The notes: a model not told the origin generated them from the sequence alone. Shown: positions 26,018 to 34,881, counted from the stretch's first letter. The stretch: 64,000 nt of DNA from Clostridia bacterium (GCA_017521925.1 JAFXBG010000015.1:62001-126000); one strand, 5' to 3'. Numbers and translations are program-made.

Positions 26018-28633
26018 GTGAAAAGATTTGCAAAATCCCTTTCTCTTCTGCTGGCAGTTTTGATTATGCTCAGCAGTGCTATGGTACTGTCATCCATTAA
26101 TATTTTTGCGGCAAACGGTACTATTTCTTACAGCTTTACTAATGCAAAAGCAGGTTATGCACAGGGTACAATTTCCCTTAAGGCTGACAATGGTAAGTAT
26201 TGGCTTTATTGGTCAGACAATACCAAGGCTTTAACAGGTTATACCGAGATTGCAACTGTCAATGTTTCAGGCGGTCAGGGTTCATTTACAATGCCCAAGT
26301 ACACAGCTATTCCCGGAAATGCCACAAAGGTTATTGCAATTAAGTCAAGCTCTGAGCCTTCCTTGGCAAATTGTACTGTAGCAAAAGCAAGTGCAGTATA
26401 TTCTATTCCTTCAAGCAAGCAGTTTAACTCAAAGCTTATTTACACCTTCGGTTCTATAAGCGACCCTCAGCTTGCTAATGACTCTTACGGCGAGGGCAGA
26501 TATCCCCACGACGAAACTCACTTTGCAAAAGCTCTTGAAACCCTTGCAAAGCGTAACGTTGACTTTACTGTTTTGTCCGGTGACGTTGTAAATGACCAGA
26601 ACGGTAATGCTACCTATGCAACCGAGTTCAAACGTTACCAGAGAATTCTTGCAGATTCTTCCTATGCTGCTCCTATTTACGAGGCTAACGGCAACCATGA
26701 CGTAGCTGTTAACTGGAAGAGCGGCAGCAATAATTATAATACTCCATTTATAAAAGGAACAGGTCTTGACGGTAAAAAAGCTACCATAAATGCAGGTAAG
26801 CCTTATTTTGAGGTAACAGAACCTAAGACAGGTGATCACTTTATCTTTATGGCACTTGAGGGCGGCTTCTACACAAATCAGGGTACTCAGTTCAGTGATG
26901 CTCAGCTTAACTGGCTTGAAGGTCTTTTAAAGAAGTATAAGAACGACGGCAAAAACATCTTTATTATTGAGCATGCCAATGTTGAGGGCTGGGGCTCAGG
27001 TGATAAGGCATCTGCACCTTTCTACTACGACCTTGGTCTTAATAAGAACAGCGGTGACGTTAAGCGTTTCATAAAGCTTATGGAAACATACAAGGATTGT
27101 GTTATTATTACAGGACATACACACCTTGAGTTAGCAGCTCAGCTTAACTATTCCGACAACAACGGCACATCTGCTGTTATGATTCATAACTCTGCTATCG
27201 GCGGTGTTCGTCGCCTTATTAACGGCTCTGTTAACAGAGATCCCGTTCTCGGCCTTTCTGAGGGTTATATCGTTGAAGTTTATGAGGATGGTATTATCTT
27301 TAACGGTGCAAATATGTACCATAACGAAATGATGCCCCAGTATTGCTACATTGTTCCTATGACTACAAGCGAGAAGGAAGTTGTACCTACAACACCTCCC
27401 ACAACTGTAGCTCCCACAACAACCAAGGCTCCTGCAACAGCAGCTCCCACAACCACTAAGGCTCCTGCAACAACAGTTCCCGTAAATACACAGGCTCCTG
27501 TTACAACTGCAGTTAAGACAGAGCCTACAGAGGTTCCTACAACAACTGCTCCTGTAAAGGATGAGCTTGCTCCCATAGTTATAGCCGAAAAGCAGGAAGG
27601 CAGCAACCTTTTGGTAAACGCATATCCTGCAGACGGCGAAAAGAATGTTGAGTATCAGTTTGAAATTAACGGTACAGTTTATCAGGCATATTCCGAAAAG
27701 TCTGACTTTATTTGCAGTGTTCCTTATGATTACAAGTATATGATTACAGTTTCTGCCAAGTATGCAGACGGCACTGTTCATAAAAACTCATTAGAATTTG
27801 AGGTTAAAAACGGCGAAGCAATCCTGCCTGAAATGCCTCAGGTGCCTACCTTTACAACTGAACCTGTGGAGACAACTACAGATAAGGTTGCACCTACATC
27901 AACAACAGTAACACAAACAGTTACAACAACTGCTCCTGTAGTGGAGTACCTTTACGGCGATGTTGACCTTGACGGTAAAATAAATGTTAAGGATGCAACC
28001 CAGATTCAGAAGTATGCGGCTAAGTTGGTTGACCTTGATGAGGTTGCTTTTGTCCAGGCAGACGTAACAGGTGACATAAAGGTTAATGTTAAGGATGCTA
28101 CAGCAATCCAGAAGTTTGTTGCTAAGATTATCGACAAATTCCCTGTAGAAGAGGTTTTACTTGCAACTGTCAGTGCAGGTACTACCGCAAAGCAGGATTT
28201 GGACTCTTACTATACCTACAGTTCTTATGACCAGTATATGGCACTTAAGAAAGCATATCGTAACTCTGCACCTCAGGCTGAGATTACAAAGCTTCAGAAT
28301 GCCCTTTATGACATAATGGGAATCGGCGGCGGTTCTTCCACAACAGGTAAAACAGTAACAGTTTACTTTGAAAATAACTATAGCTGGGATACAGTTAAAA
28401 TTTATGCCTGGACTGAAGGCGGCGAAAAAAATGGCGAGTGGCCCGGCGTTCCTATGACAAAGCAGAGCGATGGCAAATATAGCTACCAGCTTGATCTTGG
28501 TAAATATCAGAACATCATTTTCAATAATGGCGGCTCTAAGCAGACTGAAGATATTTATCATCCCGGCACTGACAAGCTTGTTTATGCTATCTCAGGCGGT
28601 CCTGAAAATAAGTTAACAGTAACAACAAAATAA
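26018..28633 (+). CDS. Secreted calcineurin-like metallophosphoesterase with dockerin and C-terminal CBM26-like module
   Basis: 871 residues from GTG 26018 (AAGGAG nine bases upstream). Signal peptide about 1-31. An N-terminal beta-sandwich (about 35-135) precedes the phosphoesterase domain (about 140-440) with metal motifs ISDPQ, LSGDVVND, NGNHD, IIEHANV and ITGHTHLE; the first motif has Gln where DxH is usual. Pro/Thr linkers flank a small beta-domain (about 520-610). The dockerin (about 645-710) has DVDLDGKINVKDATQIQK and TGDIKVNVKDATAIQK. A helical spacer and a C-terminal starch-binding module with CBM26 features (WDTVKIYAW, WPGVPM, NIIFNN; about 780-871) follow. The architecture places a phosphatase on starch and on the cohesin complex. 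The natural phosphoester is not known; starch phosphate is an attractive guess. Confidence 0.92.
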   Translation: MKRFAKSLSLLLAVLIMLSSAMVLSSINIFAANGTISYSFTNAKAGYAQGTISLKADNGKYWLYWSDNTKALTGYTEIATVNVSGGQGSFTMPKYTAIPGNATKVIAIKSSSEPSLANCTVAKASAVYSIPSSKQFNSKLIYTFGSISDPQLANDSYGEGRYPHDETHFAKALETLAKRNVDFTVLSGDVVNDQNGNATYATEFKRYQRILADSSYAAPIYEANGNHDVAVNWKSGSNNYNTPFIKGTGLDGKKATINAGKPYFEVTEPKTGDHFIFMALEGGFYTNQGTQFSDAQLNWLEGLLKKYKNDGKNIFIIEHANVEGWGSGDKASAPFYYDLGLNKNSGDVKRFIKLMETYKDCVIITGHTHLELAAQLNYSDNNGTSAVMIHNSAIGGVRRLINGSVNRDPVLGLSEGYIVEVYEDGIIFNGANMYHNEMMPQYCYIVPMTTSEKEVVPTTPPTTVAPTTTKAPATAAPTTTKAPATTVPVNTQAPVTTAVKTEPTEVPTTTAPVKDELAPIVIAEKQEGSNLLVNAYPADGEKNVEYQFEINGTVYQAYSEKSDFICSVPYDYKYMITVSAKYADGTVHKNSLEFEVKNGEAILPEMPQVPTFTTEPVETTTDKVAPTSTTVTQTVTTTAPVVEYLYGDVDLDGKINVKDATQIQKYAAKLVDLDEVAFVQADVTGDIKVNVKDATAIQKFVAKIIDKFPVEEVLLATVSAGTTAKQDLDSYYTYSSYDQYMALKKAYRNSAPQAEITKLQNALYDIMGIGGGSSTTGKTVTVYFENNYSWDTVKIYAWTEGGEKNGEWPGVPMTKQSDGKYSYQLDLGKYQNIIFNNGGSKQTEDIYHPGTDKLVYAISGGPENKLTVTTK

Positions 28634-28660
28634 GTTACGCACAATTTAAGCTTTTAAGTC

Positions 28661-28699
28661 AAAAATCTTCCCTTGTTTTTCCAAGGGAAGATTTTTTTG
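28661..28699 (+). terminator. Terminator after phosphoesterase
   Basis: 15-bp stem AAAAATCTTCCCTTG / CAAGGGAAGATTTTT with a 6-base loop and trailing T-run. Confidence 0.93.
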
Positions 28700-29045
28700 T
28701 TAAATTTATTTCCTGTTGTTGACAAATCTTATATTACAGATAGTAATTGAAATTGCCGAAATTTTCTTGTAGAGAAACAATCTTTAAAAGTGAATTTTTA
28801 ATTCAAAAAAGGAAATATTGAGAAAAATTAGTAAAAATCGGGGGTTAGACCATAAGTTATTCAACTTTTCCACAGAGTTTTCCACATAAATGTTGATAAA
28901 AACGAATAATACAATTTGTATAATTATTTTGACAAAAATTCTTAATTTTCGCTACAGAAAAATAAAAAGCATTTTATAGCCGATTTCGGGTATAAATCTC
29001 AAAATTTGCCATATTGGTTTTTAAAACAACACAAAAAACGGCAAT
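28700..29045. other. AT-rich noncoding region with DnaA-box-like cluster
   Basis: No gene. Two perfect TTWTNCACA matches, TTTTCCACA at 28866-28874 and 28878-28886, are flanked by one-to-two-mismatch boxes at 28857-28865 (TTATTCAAC) and 28891-28899 (reverse, TGTTGATAA). About 130 bases of very AT-rich sequence follow. It could be a DnaA-binding regulatory cluster; dnaA itself is not nearby. Confidence 0.5.
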
Positions 29046-29080
29046 GAAAAACCCCTTGAATTTTTTCAAGGGGACTTTTT
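29046..29080. terminator. Terminator of the mntP-tetR operon
   Basis: CCCCTTGAA / TTCAAGGGG stem (29052-29060, 29065-29073) with TTTT loop; U-runs on both strands, mainly serving the leftward operon. Confidence 0.88.
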
Positions 29081-29624
29081 AATATCCGTCTATTGTTCTG
29101 AGGATGCTTTGTCTGATGTCTGCAAATGAATCATCGCTTTCGTTAAGCTCGCCGCTTTCAAGCATAACTGCTCCGCCGTAAATAAGCGAGCGGATTAACA
29201 GCTCACGCCGTGTTATTTCTCTTGGGCTTATGTGGGGAAGACACTTTGTAAGCAAAGGTTTGATTGTATTTTTAAGAGGAAGAGTATCTTCTGAAAGTGT
29301 CATAATTGCTCTGAAGTGTGGATTTGCAAGGCAGAAACGGATGTAGGAGATTCCGCTTTCTACAATCTGCTTTTTAGGGTCGTCTTTAAAAATTTCTGCA
29401 ACCTGTTCCAGAAGAAAGCTAAGCTGTGTGCCGATATATTTAAAAATTTCATCAATAAGCTCTTCTTTGCTATCAAAGTGCTTGTAAGGAGCAGCACAGG
29501 AAACATTGCAGGCACTTGCTACTCGTCTTAAAGAAAAGTCAGCTATTCCGTGAGCCTCAAGCTCATTTATGCCTGCTATTATAAGTTGCTCTCTTACAGA
29601 GACAGTTCCAAGTTCGCTGTTCAT
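29079..29624 (-). CDS. TetR/AcrR-family transcriptional regulator
   Basis: 181 residues. The N-terminal helix-turn-helix is classical: VREQLIIAGINELEAHGIADFSLRRVASACNVSCAAPYKHFDSKEELIDEIF (about 9-60), with the usual YKHF recognition-helix end. The C-terminal ligand-binding half is helical and not informative about the effector. It lies 13 bases after the mntP stop in the same direction, so it may control this operon, perhaps through the inverted repeat AACAGT/ACTGTT (30241-30259) near the operon start. Confidence 0.9.
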   Translation of the reverse strand: MNSELGTVSVREQLIIAGINELEAHGIADFSLRRVASACNVSCAAPYKHFDSKEELIDEIFKYIGTQLSFLLEQVAEIFKDDPKKQIVESGISYIRFCLANPHFRAIMTLSEDTLPLKNTIKPLLTKCLPHISPREITRRELLIRSLIYGGAVMLESGELNESDDSFADIRQSILRTIDGY

Positions 29625-29637
29625 AATTATTCTCCGT

Positions 29638-30222
29638 TTATATAAAACTTGTTACAAAAATTTCTATACCTATAAATATAAGAATGCTTCCGCCTAAAAT
29701 TGATGCTTTGCCGGAAAGCTTTGTGCCGAACTTCCTGCCCAGAAAAATACCGCCCATACATATTATAAAGGTAACCGCAGCAATGATAAGACAGCTCAGC
29801 AGTGCACCTAATGCAGTATGTTCTGAGATTGTAAAACCTACGGACAAGGCATCAATAGATGTTGCAATGCCCTGAAGCATCAATGCTCCCAAACCTACTG
29901 CTGAATGAGGGGTATCCTCGTTTTTATTCCTGATTCCCTCAAAAAGCATTTTTCCGCCTATGAAGCCTAAAAGCCCAAGGGCAATCCAGGGGATAAACTT
30001 TTCAAAAACACCGAAAAAGCTTGCCACTGTGTGTACACAGAAAAAACCTGCCATAGGCATTAAAAACTGGAAGAAAGCAAACACGCCTGCGATAAAGCAC
30101 TGGCGGCGTTTTCGCATTTTGGGTTCGTTAAGTCCGTTTGCAAGGGACACCGAAAAAGCATCCATAGCAAGCCCCACGCCTAAAAGCAGGCTGTTGAAGA
30201 AAAACATAAAGTTAAAATCCAT
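29638..30222 (-). CDS. mntP: MntP-family manganese efflux pump
   Basis: 194 residues from ATG 30222, chosen for GGAGG six bases upstream and because the protein then begins directly with the first membrane helix. Six hydrophobic segments are visible. The two internal halves carry the diagnostic repeated motifs GLAMDAFSVSLANG (helix 1) and GIATSIDALSVGF (helix 4), whose Asp residues line the Mn(II) path in this family. Expels excess Mn(II). No yybP-ykoY manganese riboswitch could be recognised in the short leader. Confidence 0.93.
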   Translation of the reverse strand: MDFNFMFFFNSLLLGVGLAMDAFSVSLANGLNEPKMRKRRQCFIAGVFAFFQFLMPMAGFFCVHTVASFFGVFEKFIPWIALGLLGFIGGKMLFEGIRNKNEDTPHSAVGLGALMLQGIATSIDALSVGFTISEHTALGALLSCLIIAAVTFIICMGGIFLGRKFGTKLSGKASILGGSILIFIGIEIFVTSFI

Positions 30223-30266
30223 AATATCCTCCGATATATGAACAGTTGATTTTACTGTTGAGTTAT

Positions 30267-30296
30267 ATGATAACCCCACAAAGGTTTATATGTCAA
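30267..30296 (-). promoter_or_regulatory. Promoter of mntP-tetR
   Basis: On the - strand: TTGACA (30296-30291), 18 bases, TATCAT (30272-30267). An AACAGT/ACTGTT inverted repeat (30241-30259) lies at the predicted transcription start. Confidence 0.65.
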
Positions 30297-30323
30297 TAGC
30301 TGAACAGGCAGTTTATATTTTTC

Positions 30324-30351
30324 TTGACTTTTCATTTAATAGGTGTATAAT
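30324..30351 (+). promoter_or_regulatory. Promoter of the aromatic amino acid operon
   Basis: TTGACT (30324-30329), 16 bases, TATAAT (30346-30351); start near 30358. Confidence 0.82.
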
Positions 30352-30366
30352 TAGTAACATAATTTA

Positions 30367-30387
30367 TTGGTTAACACTGTTAACCAA
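30367..30387. promoter_or_regulatory. Large palindromic operator candidate of the aromatic operon
   Basis: Perfect inverted repeat with 10-base arms TTGGTTAACA and TGTTAACCAA around a single C, sited about 9-29 bases into the transcript, before the ribosome binding site. The position suits a roadblock or repressor operator. No T-box or peptide attenuator is visible. Confidence 0.72.
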
Positions 30388-30417
30388 CCAAAATCCTTCG
30401 GTTAAGGAGCAGTAAAT

Positions 30418-31515
30418 ATGGATATGTTAGAGTCAGCTCGCAGAGCTATAAATGAAATAGACAAGGAAATGGCTGAGCTTTTCGTTAAAAGAATGCAGGC
30501 TTCTGCTCAGGTGGGTCAGTATAAATTAAGCCACGGTCTGCCTGTATATGACGGTGACAGAGAAGCCGAGGTTATCCGCCGCAACTCTACCCGAGTGGAG
30601 GATGAGGCTTTGCGTGCGTATTATGTAAACTTTTTGCAGACCTGTATGGATTTGTCCAAAAGCTATCAGAGTCAGATTCAGAACGGCTTAAGAGTTGCAT
30701 ACAGCGGTGTAGAGGGTGCGTTCGCTTTTATTGCGGCAAAGCGTATTTTTCCTGACGGTAACCAGTGCTCCTACGGGGATTTTAAGTCGGCTTATAATGC
30801 AGTCGTTAATGGTGAGTGCGACTGTTGCGTGCTTCCTATAGAGAACAGCTACGCAGGCGAGGTTTCTCAGGTTATTGACCTTATGTTTAAGGGTACCCTT
30901 TACATAAACGGAGTTTATGATTTGGAGATTACTCAGAATCTTATAGGTTTACCCGGTGCAAGCAGAGGCGACATAAAGACCGTTGTCAGCCACCCTCAGG
31001 CACTTATGCAGTGTGCCGAGTACATAAAGAAAAGAGGCTTAAAGGCAGTAGAGGCAAACAACACAGCCCTTGCTGCAAAATATGTGGCAGAATTAGGTGA
31101 CAAAACCGTTGCCGCCATTGCAAGCGAAGACACAGCAGCATTGTATGGCCTTGATATGATTGAAAAGAACATTAACGAAAACAACAATAATACAACCAGA
31201 TTTGCGGTTTTCTCAAGAGTTGAGAAAAAGACCGAGGCAGACGACAGCAGTATGCAGTCAATTCTTGTGTTTACGGTTAAGAACGAGGCAGGTGCTTTGG
31301 CTAAGGCAGTTACAATTATCGGAAACAGCGGCTTTAATATGAGAACACTTAGAAGCCGTTCTATGAAAAAGCTTTTGTGGCAGTATTACTTCTATGTAGA
31401 AGTAGACGGCAATGCCCACAGTAAAAAGGGTCAGGAAATGCTTAAAGCACTTTCATCCTGTTGTGACAGGCTGAGAATTGTGGGAACCTTTGCCCATGAA
31501 ACTGATTTAAAGTGA
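30418..31515 (+). CDS. pheA: Bifunctional chorismate mutase / prephenate dehydratase (P-protein)
   Basis: 365 residues, three domains in the classical order. An AroQ-type chorismate mutase (about 1-88; INEIDKEMAELFVKRM, YDGDREAEVI) converts chorismate to prephenate. Prephenate dehydratase (about 92-270; VAYSGVEGAF, LPIENSYAGEV, NTTRFAVF) makes phenylpyruvate. A C-terminal ACT domain (about 283-360) senses phenylalanine. The ACT domain keeps the GAL motif (EAGALAKA) but the usual ESRP signature reads RSRS, so feedback may differ. First gene of an eight-gene operon, AAGGAG eight bases upstream. Confidence 0.95.
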   Translation: MDMLESARRAINEIDKEMAELFVKRMQASAQVGQYKLSHGLPVYDGDREAEVIRRNSTRVEDEALRAYYVNFLQTCMDLSKSYQSQIQNGLRVAYSGVEGAFAFIAAKRIFPDGNQCSYGDFKSAYNAVVNGECDCCVLPIENSYAGEVSQVIDLMFKGTLYINGVYDLEITQNLIGLPGASRGDIKTVVSHPQALMQCAEYIKKRGLKAVEANNTALAAKYVAELGDKTVAAIASEDTAALYGLDMIEKNINENNNNTTRFAVFSRVEKKTEADDSSMQSILVFTVKNEAGALAKAVTIIGNSGFNMRTLRSRSMKKLLWQYYFYVEVDGNAHSKKGQEMLKALSSCCDRLRIVGTFAHETDLK

Positions 31516-31523
31516 GTGTTATT

Positions 31524-32534
31524 ATGATTATCAATGTTGATTTAAAGCATACGGATTACAATATATATATAGAAAGAGGCAATCTTAACAAAGCAGGCGA
31601 GCTTCTGAACCTTAACCGCAAGGTGCTTGTTGTTACAGACGAAGGTGTGCCTCAGGAGTATGCAGAAAAGGTAGCCTCTCAATGCAAAGAGGGTATTATA
31701 ATAACAGTCCCCCAAGGAGAGAATAGCAAGAGTATTGAAGTGTATGAAAAACTTTTACTAAAAATGCTTGAGTGTGGATTTACCCGTAAGGACTGCGTAG
31801 CAGCAGTAGGCGGCGGAGTTTGCGGAGATTTGGCAGGCTTTGTTGCATCAAGCTTTATGCGCGGTGTGGATTTTTACAATATTCCCACAACGGTGCTTTC
31901 TCAGGTGGACTCCTCAATTGGCGGCAAGGTGGCTGTTAATCTTGGAGGTATAAAAAATATTGTGGGTGCTTTTTATCAGCCTAAGGCAGTATTAATCGAC
32001 CCTGAAACACTTAAGACTTTACCAAGCCGTCAGGTTTCGGCAGGTTTAGCAGAAGCAGTAAAGATGGCACTTACTTTTGATAAGGAACTTTTTGAGAAGA
32101 TTGAAGCAAGCGAAGCACCTATGGATATGATTGACGAAATTATTGCAGGCTCACTTCTTATTAAGAAAAAGGTAGTACAAGAGGATGAGAAAGAGTCGGG
32201 ACTTCGCAAGGTGCTTAACTTCGGTCACACCGTAGGTCACGCAATTGAAAGCGTTGCCCACGGAAGCCTTTACCACGGCGAATGTGTGGCACTGGGTATG
32301 CTGGCTGTTTTAGAGGGTGAGATTAAAGAAAGAGCAGTAAAAGTGCTTGAAAGCTTAAGTCTTCCCACCTCTTTCAAAGCAGATAAAGAAGCTCTTATTG
32401 AGGCGGTTTCCCACGACAAAAAGGCAGGTGCTTCTTCAGTAACAGTAATTATATGCGACACAGCAGGTGCTTTTAAAATGCAGGAAGAAAGCCTTGCTGA
32501 GATTTCCAAGAGAATGGAGCAGTTTTTTCTATGA
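31524..32534 (+). CDS. aroB: 3-Dehydroquinate synthase
   Basis: 336 residues from ATG 31524, just after the pheA stop; AAGTGAG serves as ribosome site (a GTG at 31512 overlapping pheA is less likely). NAD- and metal-dependent cyclisation of DAHP to 3-dehydroquinate, second step of the shikimate pathway. Motifs: GGGVCGDLAGFVASSFMRG (NAD site), PTTVLSQVDSSIGGKVAVN, and the metal-binding NFGHTVGHAIE. The last four bases overlap aroC. Confidence 0.96.
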   Translation: MIINVDLKHTDYNIYIERGNLNKAGELLNLNRKVLVVTDEGVPQEYAEKVASQCKEGIIITVPQGENSKSIEVYEKLLLKMLECGFTRKDCVAAVGGGVCGDLAGFVASSFMRGVDFYNIPTTVLSQVDSSIGGKVAVNLGGIKNIVGAFYQPKAVLIDPETLKTLPSRQVSAGLAEAVKMALTFDKELFEKIEASEAPMDMIDEIIAGSLLIKKKVVQEDEKESGLRKVLNFGHTVGHAIESVAHGSLYHGECVALGMLAVLEGEIKERAVKVLESLSLPTSFKADKEALIEAVSHDKKAGASSVTVIICDTAGAFKMQEESLAEISKRMEQFFL

Positions 32535-33622
32535 AATCATCATTTGGTCAGAGTGTAAATATATGTATAGCTGGTGAAAGCCACGGCGAAGCACTTGTTG
32601 CTGTTTTGTCGGGACTTACTCCCGGTATTAAAATTGATATGGATTATATCCGCCACTGCCTTTCTCAGCGTGCTCCTGTTGGAAAGATTTCAACCCCACG
32701 TCACGAGGCTGACGAGTTTGAAATTCTCAGCGGTGTTTTTGAGGGACATACCACAGGTACACCTGTTACAATATTAATAAGAAACACAAATACAAAAAGT
32801 AAGGACTATTCTGAAATGGCATCTGCCGCTCGCCCCGGACACGCGGACTTTACTGCCGAGGCTAAGTATCACGGCTTTCAGGACTTTCGCGGCGGCGGAC
32901 ATTTCAGCGGAAGAATTACCGCGGTTTTAGTTGCCGCAGGTGCAATTGCAAGGCTTGCCCTTAAAAATAAGGGTATCGAAATCGGCACTCATATTGCAAA
33001 GTGTGCAGGCATATCCGACAGGTATTTTGAAAATGTGGCTGAAGATATCAAGGCTCTTAACAATAAATGTTTTGCTGTGCTTTCAGATGAAAGTGCCGAG
33101 AAAATGCAGGCTGAGATTTTAAAGGCAAGTGAAGAAGGCGACAGTGTGGGCGGTGTGCTTGAAACCGTCGTTTCGGGACTTCCTGCAGGCTTGGGCGAGC
33201 CTTGGTTTGACAGTATGGAAAGCGTGCTTTCTCACTTTCTTTTCTCAATTCCCGGTATAAAGGGTGTAGAGTTTGGTTCAGGCTTTGCGGTAGCTGATAT
33301 GAAGGGAAGCGAGGTTAACGGTGAACTTAGAATTGAAAACGGCAAAATCGTGCCTGTAAATGACTTGAGCGGCGGTATTAACGGAGGAATCACCAACGGT
33401 GATATCCTTAAGTTTAGGTGTGCTGTTCGTCCTACCCCCACAATTTTTAAAGAGCAGAAAACAGTTGATATGAAAAATCTTGAGAATAAAACTCTTTGTG
33501 CAAAGGGCAGACACGACCCTGCCATTGTTCACAGGGTAAGAGCAGTTGTTGATGCCGCTACCGCCATTACCCTTTGCGATATGATGGCTCAGCGTTTTGG
33601 CACAGACTGGGCAACAAAGTAA
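32531..33622 (+). CDS. aroC: Chorismate synthase
   Basis: 363 residues. Converts EPSP to chorismate with reduced FMN. Shows the family signatures GESHGEALVAVLSGLTPG (about 15-32), RPGHADFTAEAKYHG, FRGGGHFSGRITA and RHDPAIVHRV near the C-terminus. Start overlaps aroB by four bases (ATGA), indicating translational coupling. Confidence 0.97.
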   Translation: MKSSFGQSVNICIAGESHGEALVAVLSGLTPGIKIDMDYIRHCLSQRAPVGKISTPRHEADEFEILSGVFEGHTTGTPVTILIRNTNTKSKDYSEMASAARPGHADFTAEAKYHGFQDFRGGGHFSGRITAVLVAAGAIARLALKNKGIEIGTHIAKCAGISDRYFENVAEDIKALNNKCFAVLSDESAEKMQAEILKASEEGDSVGGVLETVVSGLPAGLGEPWFDSMESVLSHFLFSIPGIKGVEFGSGFAVADMKGSEVNGELRIENGKIVPVNDLSGGINGGITNGDILKFRCAVRPTPTIFKEQKTVDMKNLENKTLCAKGRHDPAIVHRVRAVVDAATAITLCDMMAQRFGTDWATK

Positions 33623-33639
33623 ATTTGGAGGAAAACAAA

Positions 33640-34881
33640 ATGGAATACGGACTTTTAGGAAAGGTGCTTGCCCATTCTTTTTCTCCGGAAATTCACGCTT
33701 TAATAGGCGATTATGAATATAAACTTATAGAGCTTACCGAGGACAAGGTTGAAGCCTTTTTAAGCGAAAGAGACTTTAAAGCTATAAACGTAACAATTCC
33801 TTATAAACAAACGGTTATTCCTTATCTCGATGAGATAAGCGAAAGTGCAAAGGCTATCGGTGCGGTTAATACCGTTGTAAAGTGCGACGGTAAGCTTTAC
33901 GGATACAACACTGACTTCGATGGTTTAAAGGCACTTATCCAAAGCTTAAGCCCAACACTTGAAAATTTAAAGGTGCTTATTTTTGGCTCAGGCGGTACAA
34001 GCCGTACAGCTAAAGCTGTGGCAAAAGCTATGGGTGCCAAGGAAGTTGTTGTAGTCGGCAGAACAAGCGGTGAGGATGTTGTTTCCTATGATGACGCAAA
34101 GTCCCTTCACAGTGATGCGGATTTTATTATAAACACAACCCCCTGCGGAATGTATCCCAATGTTCATACAATTGCTATGGATTTGGATGTGTTCACAAAC
34201 CTGAAGGCGGTTGCCGATGTTGTGTATAATCCTTTACGCACCGAGCTTGTAATGCGTGCAAAAGAAAAGGGAATCCCAGCCAAAGGCGGACTTTATATGC
34301 TTACAATGCAGGGGATAAAAGCCGCTGAATACTTTTTTGGTAAAGAAATTGAAAGCGAAAAGGCAGAAGATATTTTTAATACCATTATAAAAAGAAGAGA
34401 GAATATTGTTCTTACAGGAATGCCCTCAAGCGGAAAAACTACTGTGGGAAATATACTGTCAAAAGAAATGAACAGACCTTTTTATGATGTTGATGAGCTG
34501 ATTGTAAACCATGCAGGTTGCAAAATAAGCGAGATTTTTGAAAGGTATGGCGAAGAGTATTTTCGTGATTTGGAAAGTGCAGTAATCGCCGAAGAAGTTG
34601 CTCCGTTAACAGGTGCCATTATTGCTACAGGCGGCGGTGCAATTTTAAGAAAAGAAAATGTTAAGAACCTTAAGAAAAACGGCAAGGTGATTTTCCTTGA
34701 CAGAGATTTGTCTTTGTTAACCCCTACTGCCGACAGACCTACAGCTTCTGACTTAGAGGCTATGAAAAAACGTTTTGAGCAGAGATATGAAATTTATAAC
34801 AAAACGGCTGATATTAAAGTAGACGGTTCACTTTCAGCAGAAGAAGTGGCAAGTATAGTGAAAGAGGAATTTTTAAAATGA
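33640..34881 (+). CDS. aroE-aroK: Fused shikimate dehydrogenase - shikimate kinase
   Basis: 413 residues from ATG 33640 (GGAGG eight bases upstream). The N-terminal AroE domain (about 1-250) has the substrate loop HSFSPEIHAL, catalytic Lys56 (NVTIPYK) and Asp92 (NTDFDGL), and the NADP fold GSGGTSRTAKAVAKAMGA. The C-terminal AroK domain (about 252-413) has Walker A GMPSSGKT (260-267), the shikimate-binding DVDELI and FRDLES, and the ATGGGA motif. One polypeptide thus catalyses two consecutive steps, 3-dehydroshikimate to shikimate to shikimate-3-phosphate. The reading frame is continuous. Confidence 0.96.
   Translation: MEYGLLGKVLAHSFSPEIHALIGDYEYKLIELTEDKVEAFLSERDFKAINVTIPYKQTVIPYLDEISESAKAIGAVNTVVKCDGKLYGYNTDFDGLKALIQSLSPTLENLKVLIFGSGGTSRTAKAVAKAMGAKEVVVVGRTSGEDVVSYDDAKSLHSDADFIINTTPCGMYPNVHTIAMDLDVFTNLKAVADVVYNPLRTELVMRAKEKGIPAKGGLYMLTMQGIKAAEYFFGKEIESEKAEDIFNTIIKRRENIVLTGMPSSGKTTVGNILSKEMNRPFYDVDELIVNHAGCKISEIFERYGEEYFRDLESAVIAEEVAPLTGAIIATGGGAILRKENVKNLKKNGKVIFLDRDLSLLTPTADRPTASDLEAMKKRFEQRYEIYNKTADIKVDGSLSAEEVASIVKEEFLK

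Noticed and set aside
28700..29045. Chromosomal replication origin
   Set aside because: The DnaA-like boxes are real, but dnaA, dnaN, gyrB and rpmH are absent, so I report only a box cluster.
30223..30300. Possible manganese (yybP-ykoY) riboswitch before mntP
   Set aside because: The leader is only about 40 bases and lacks the conserved loops.
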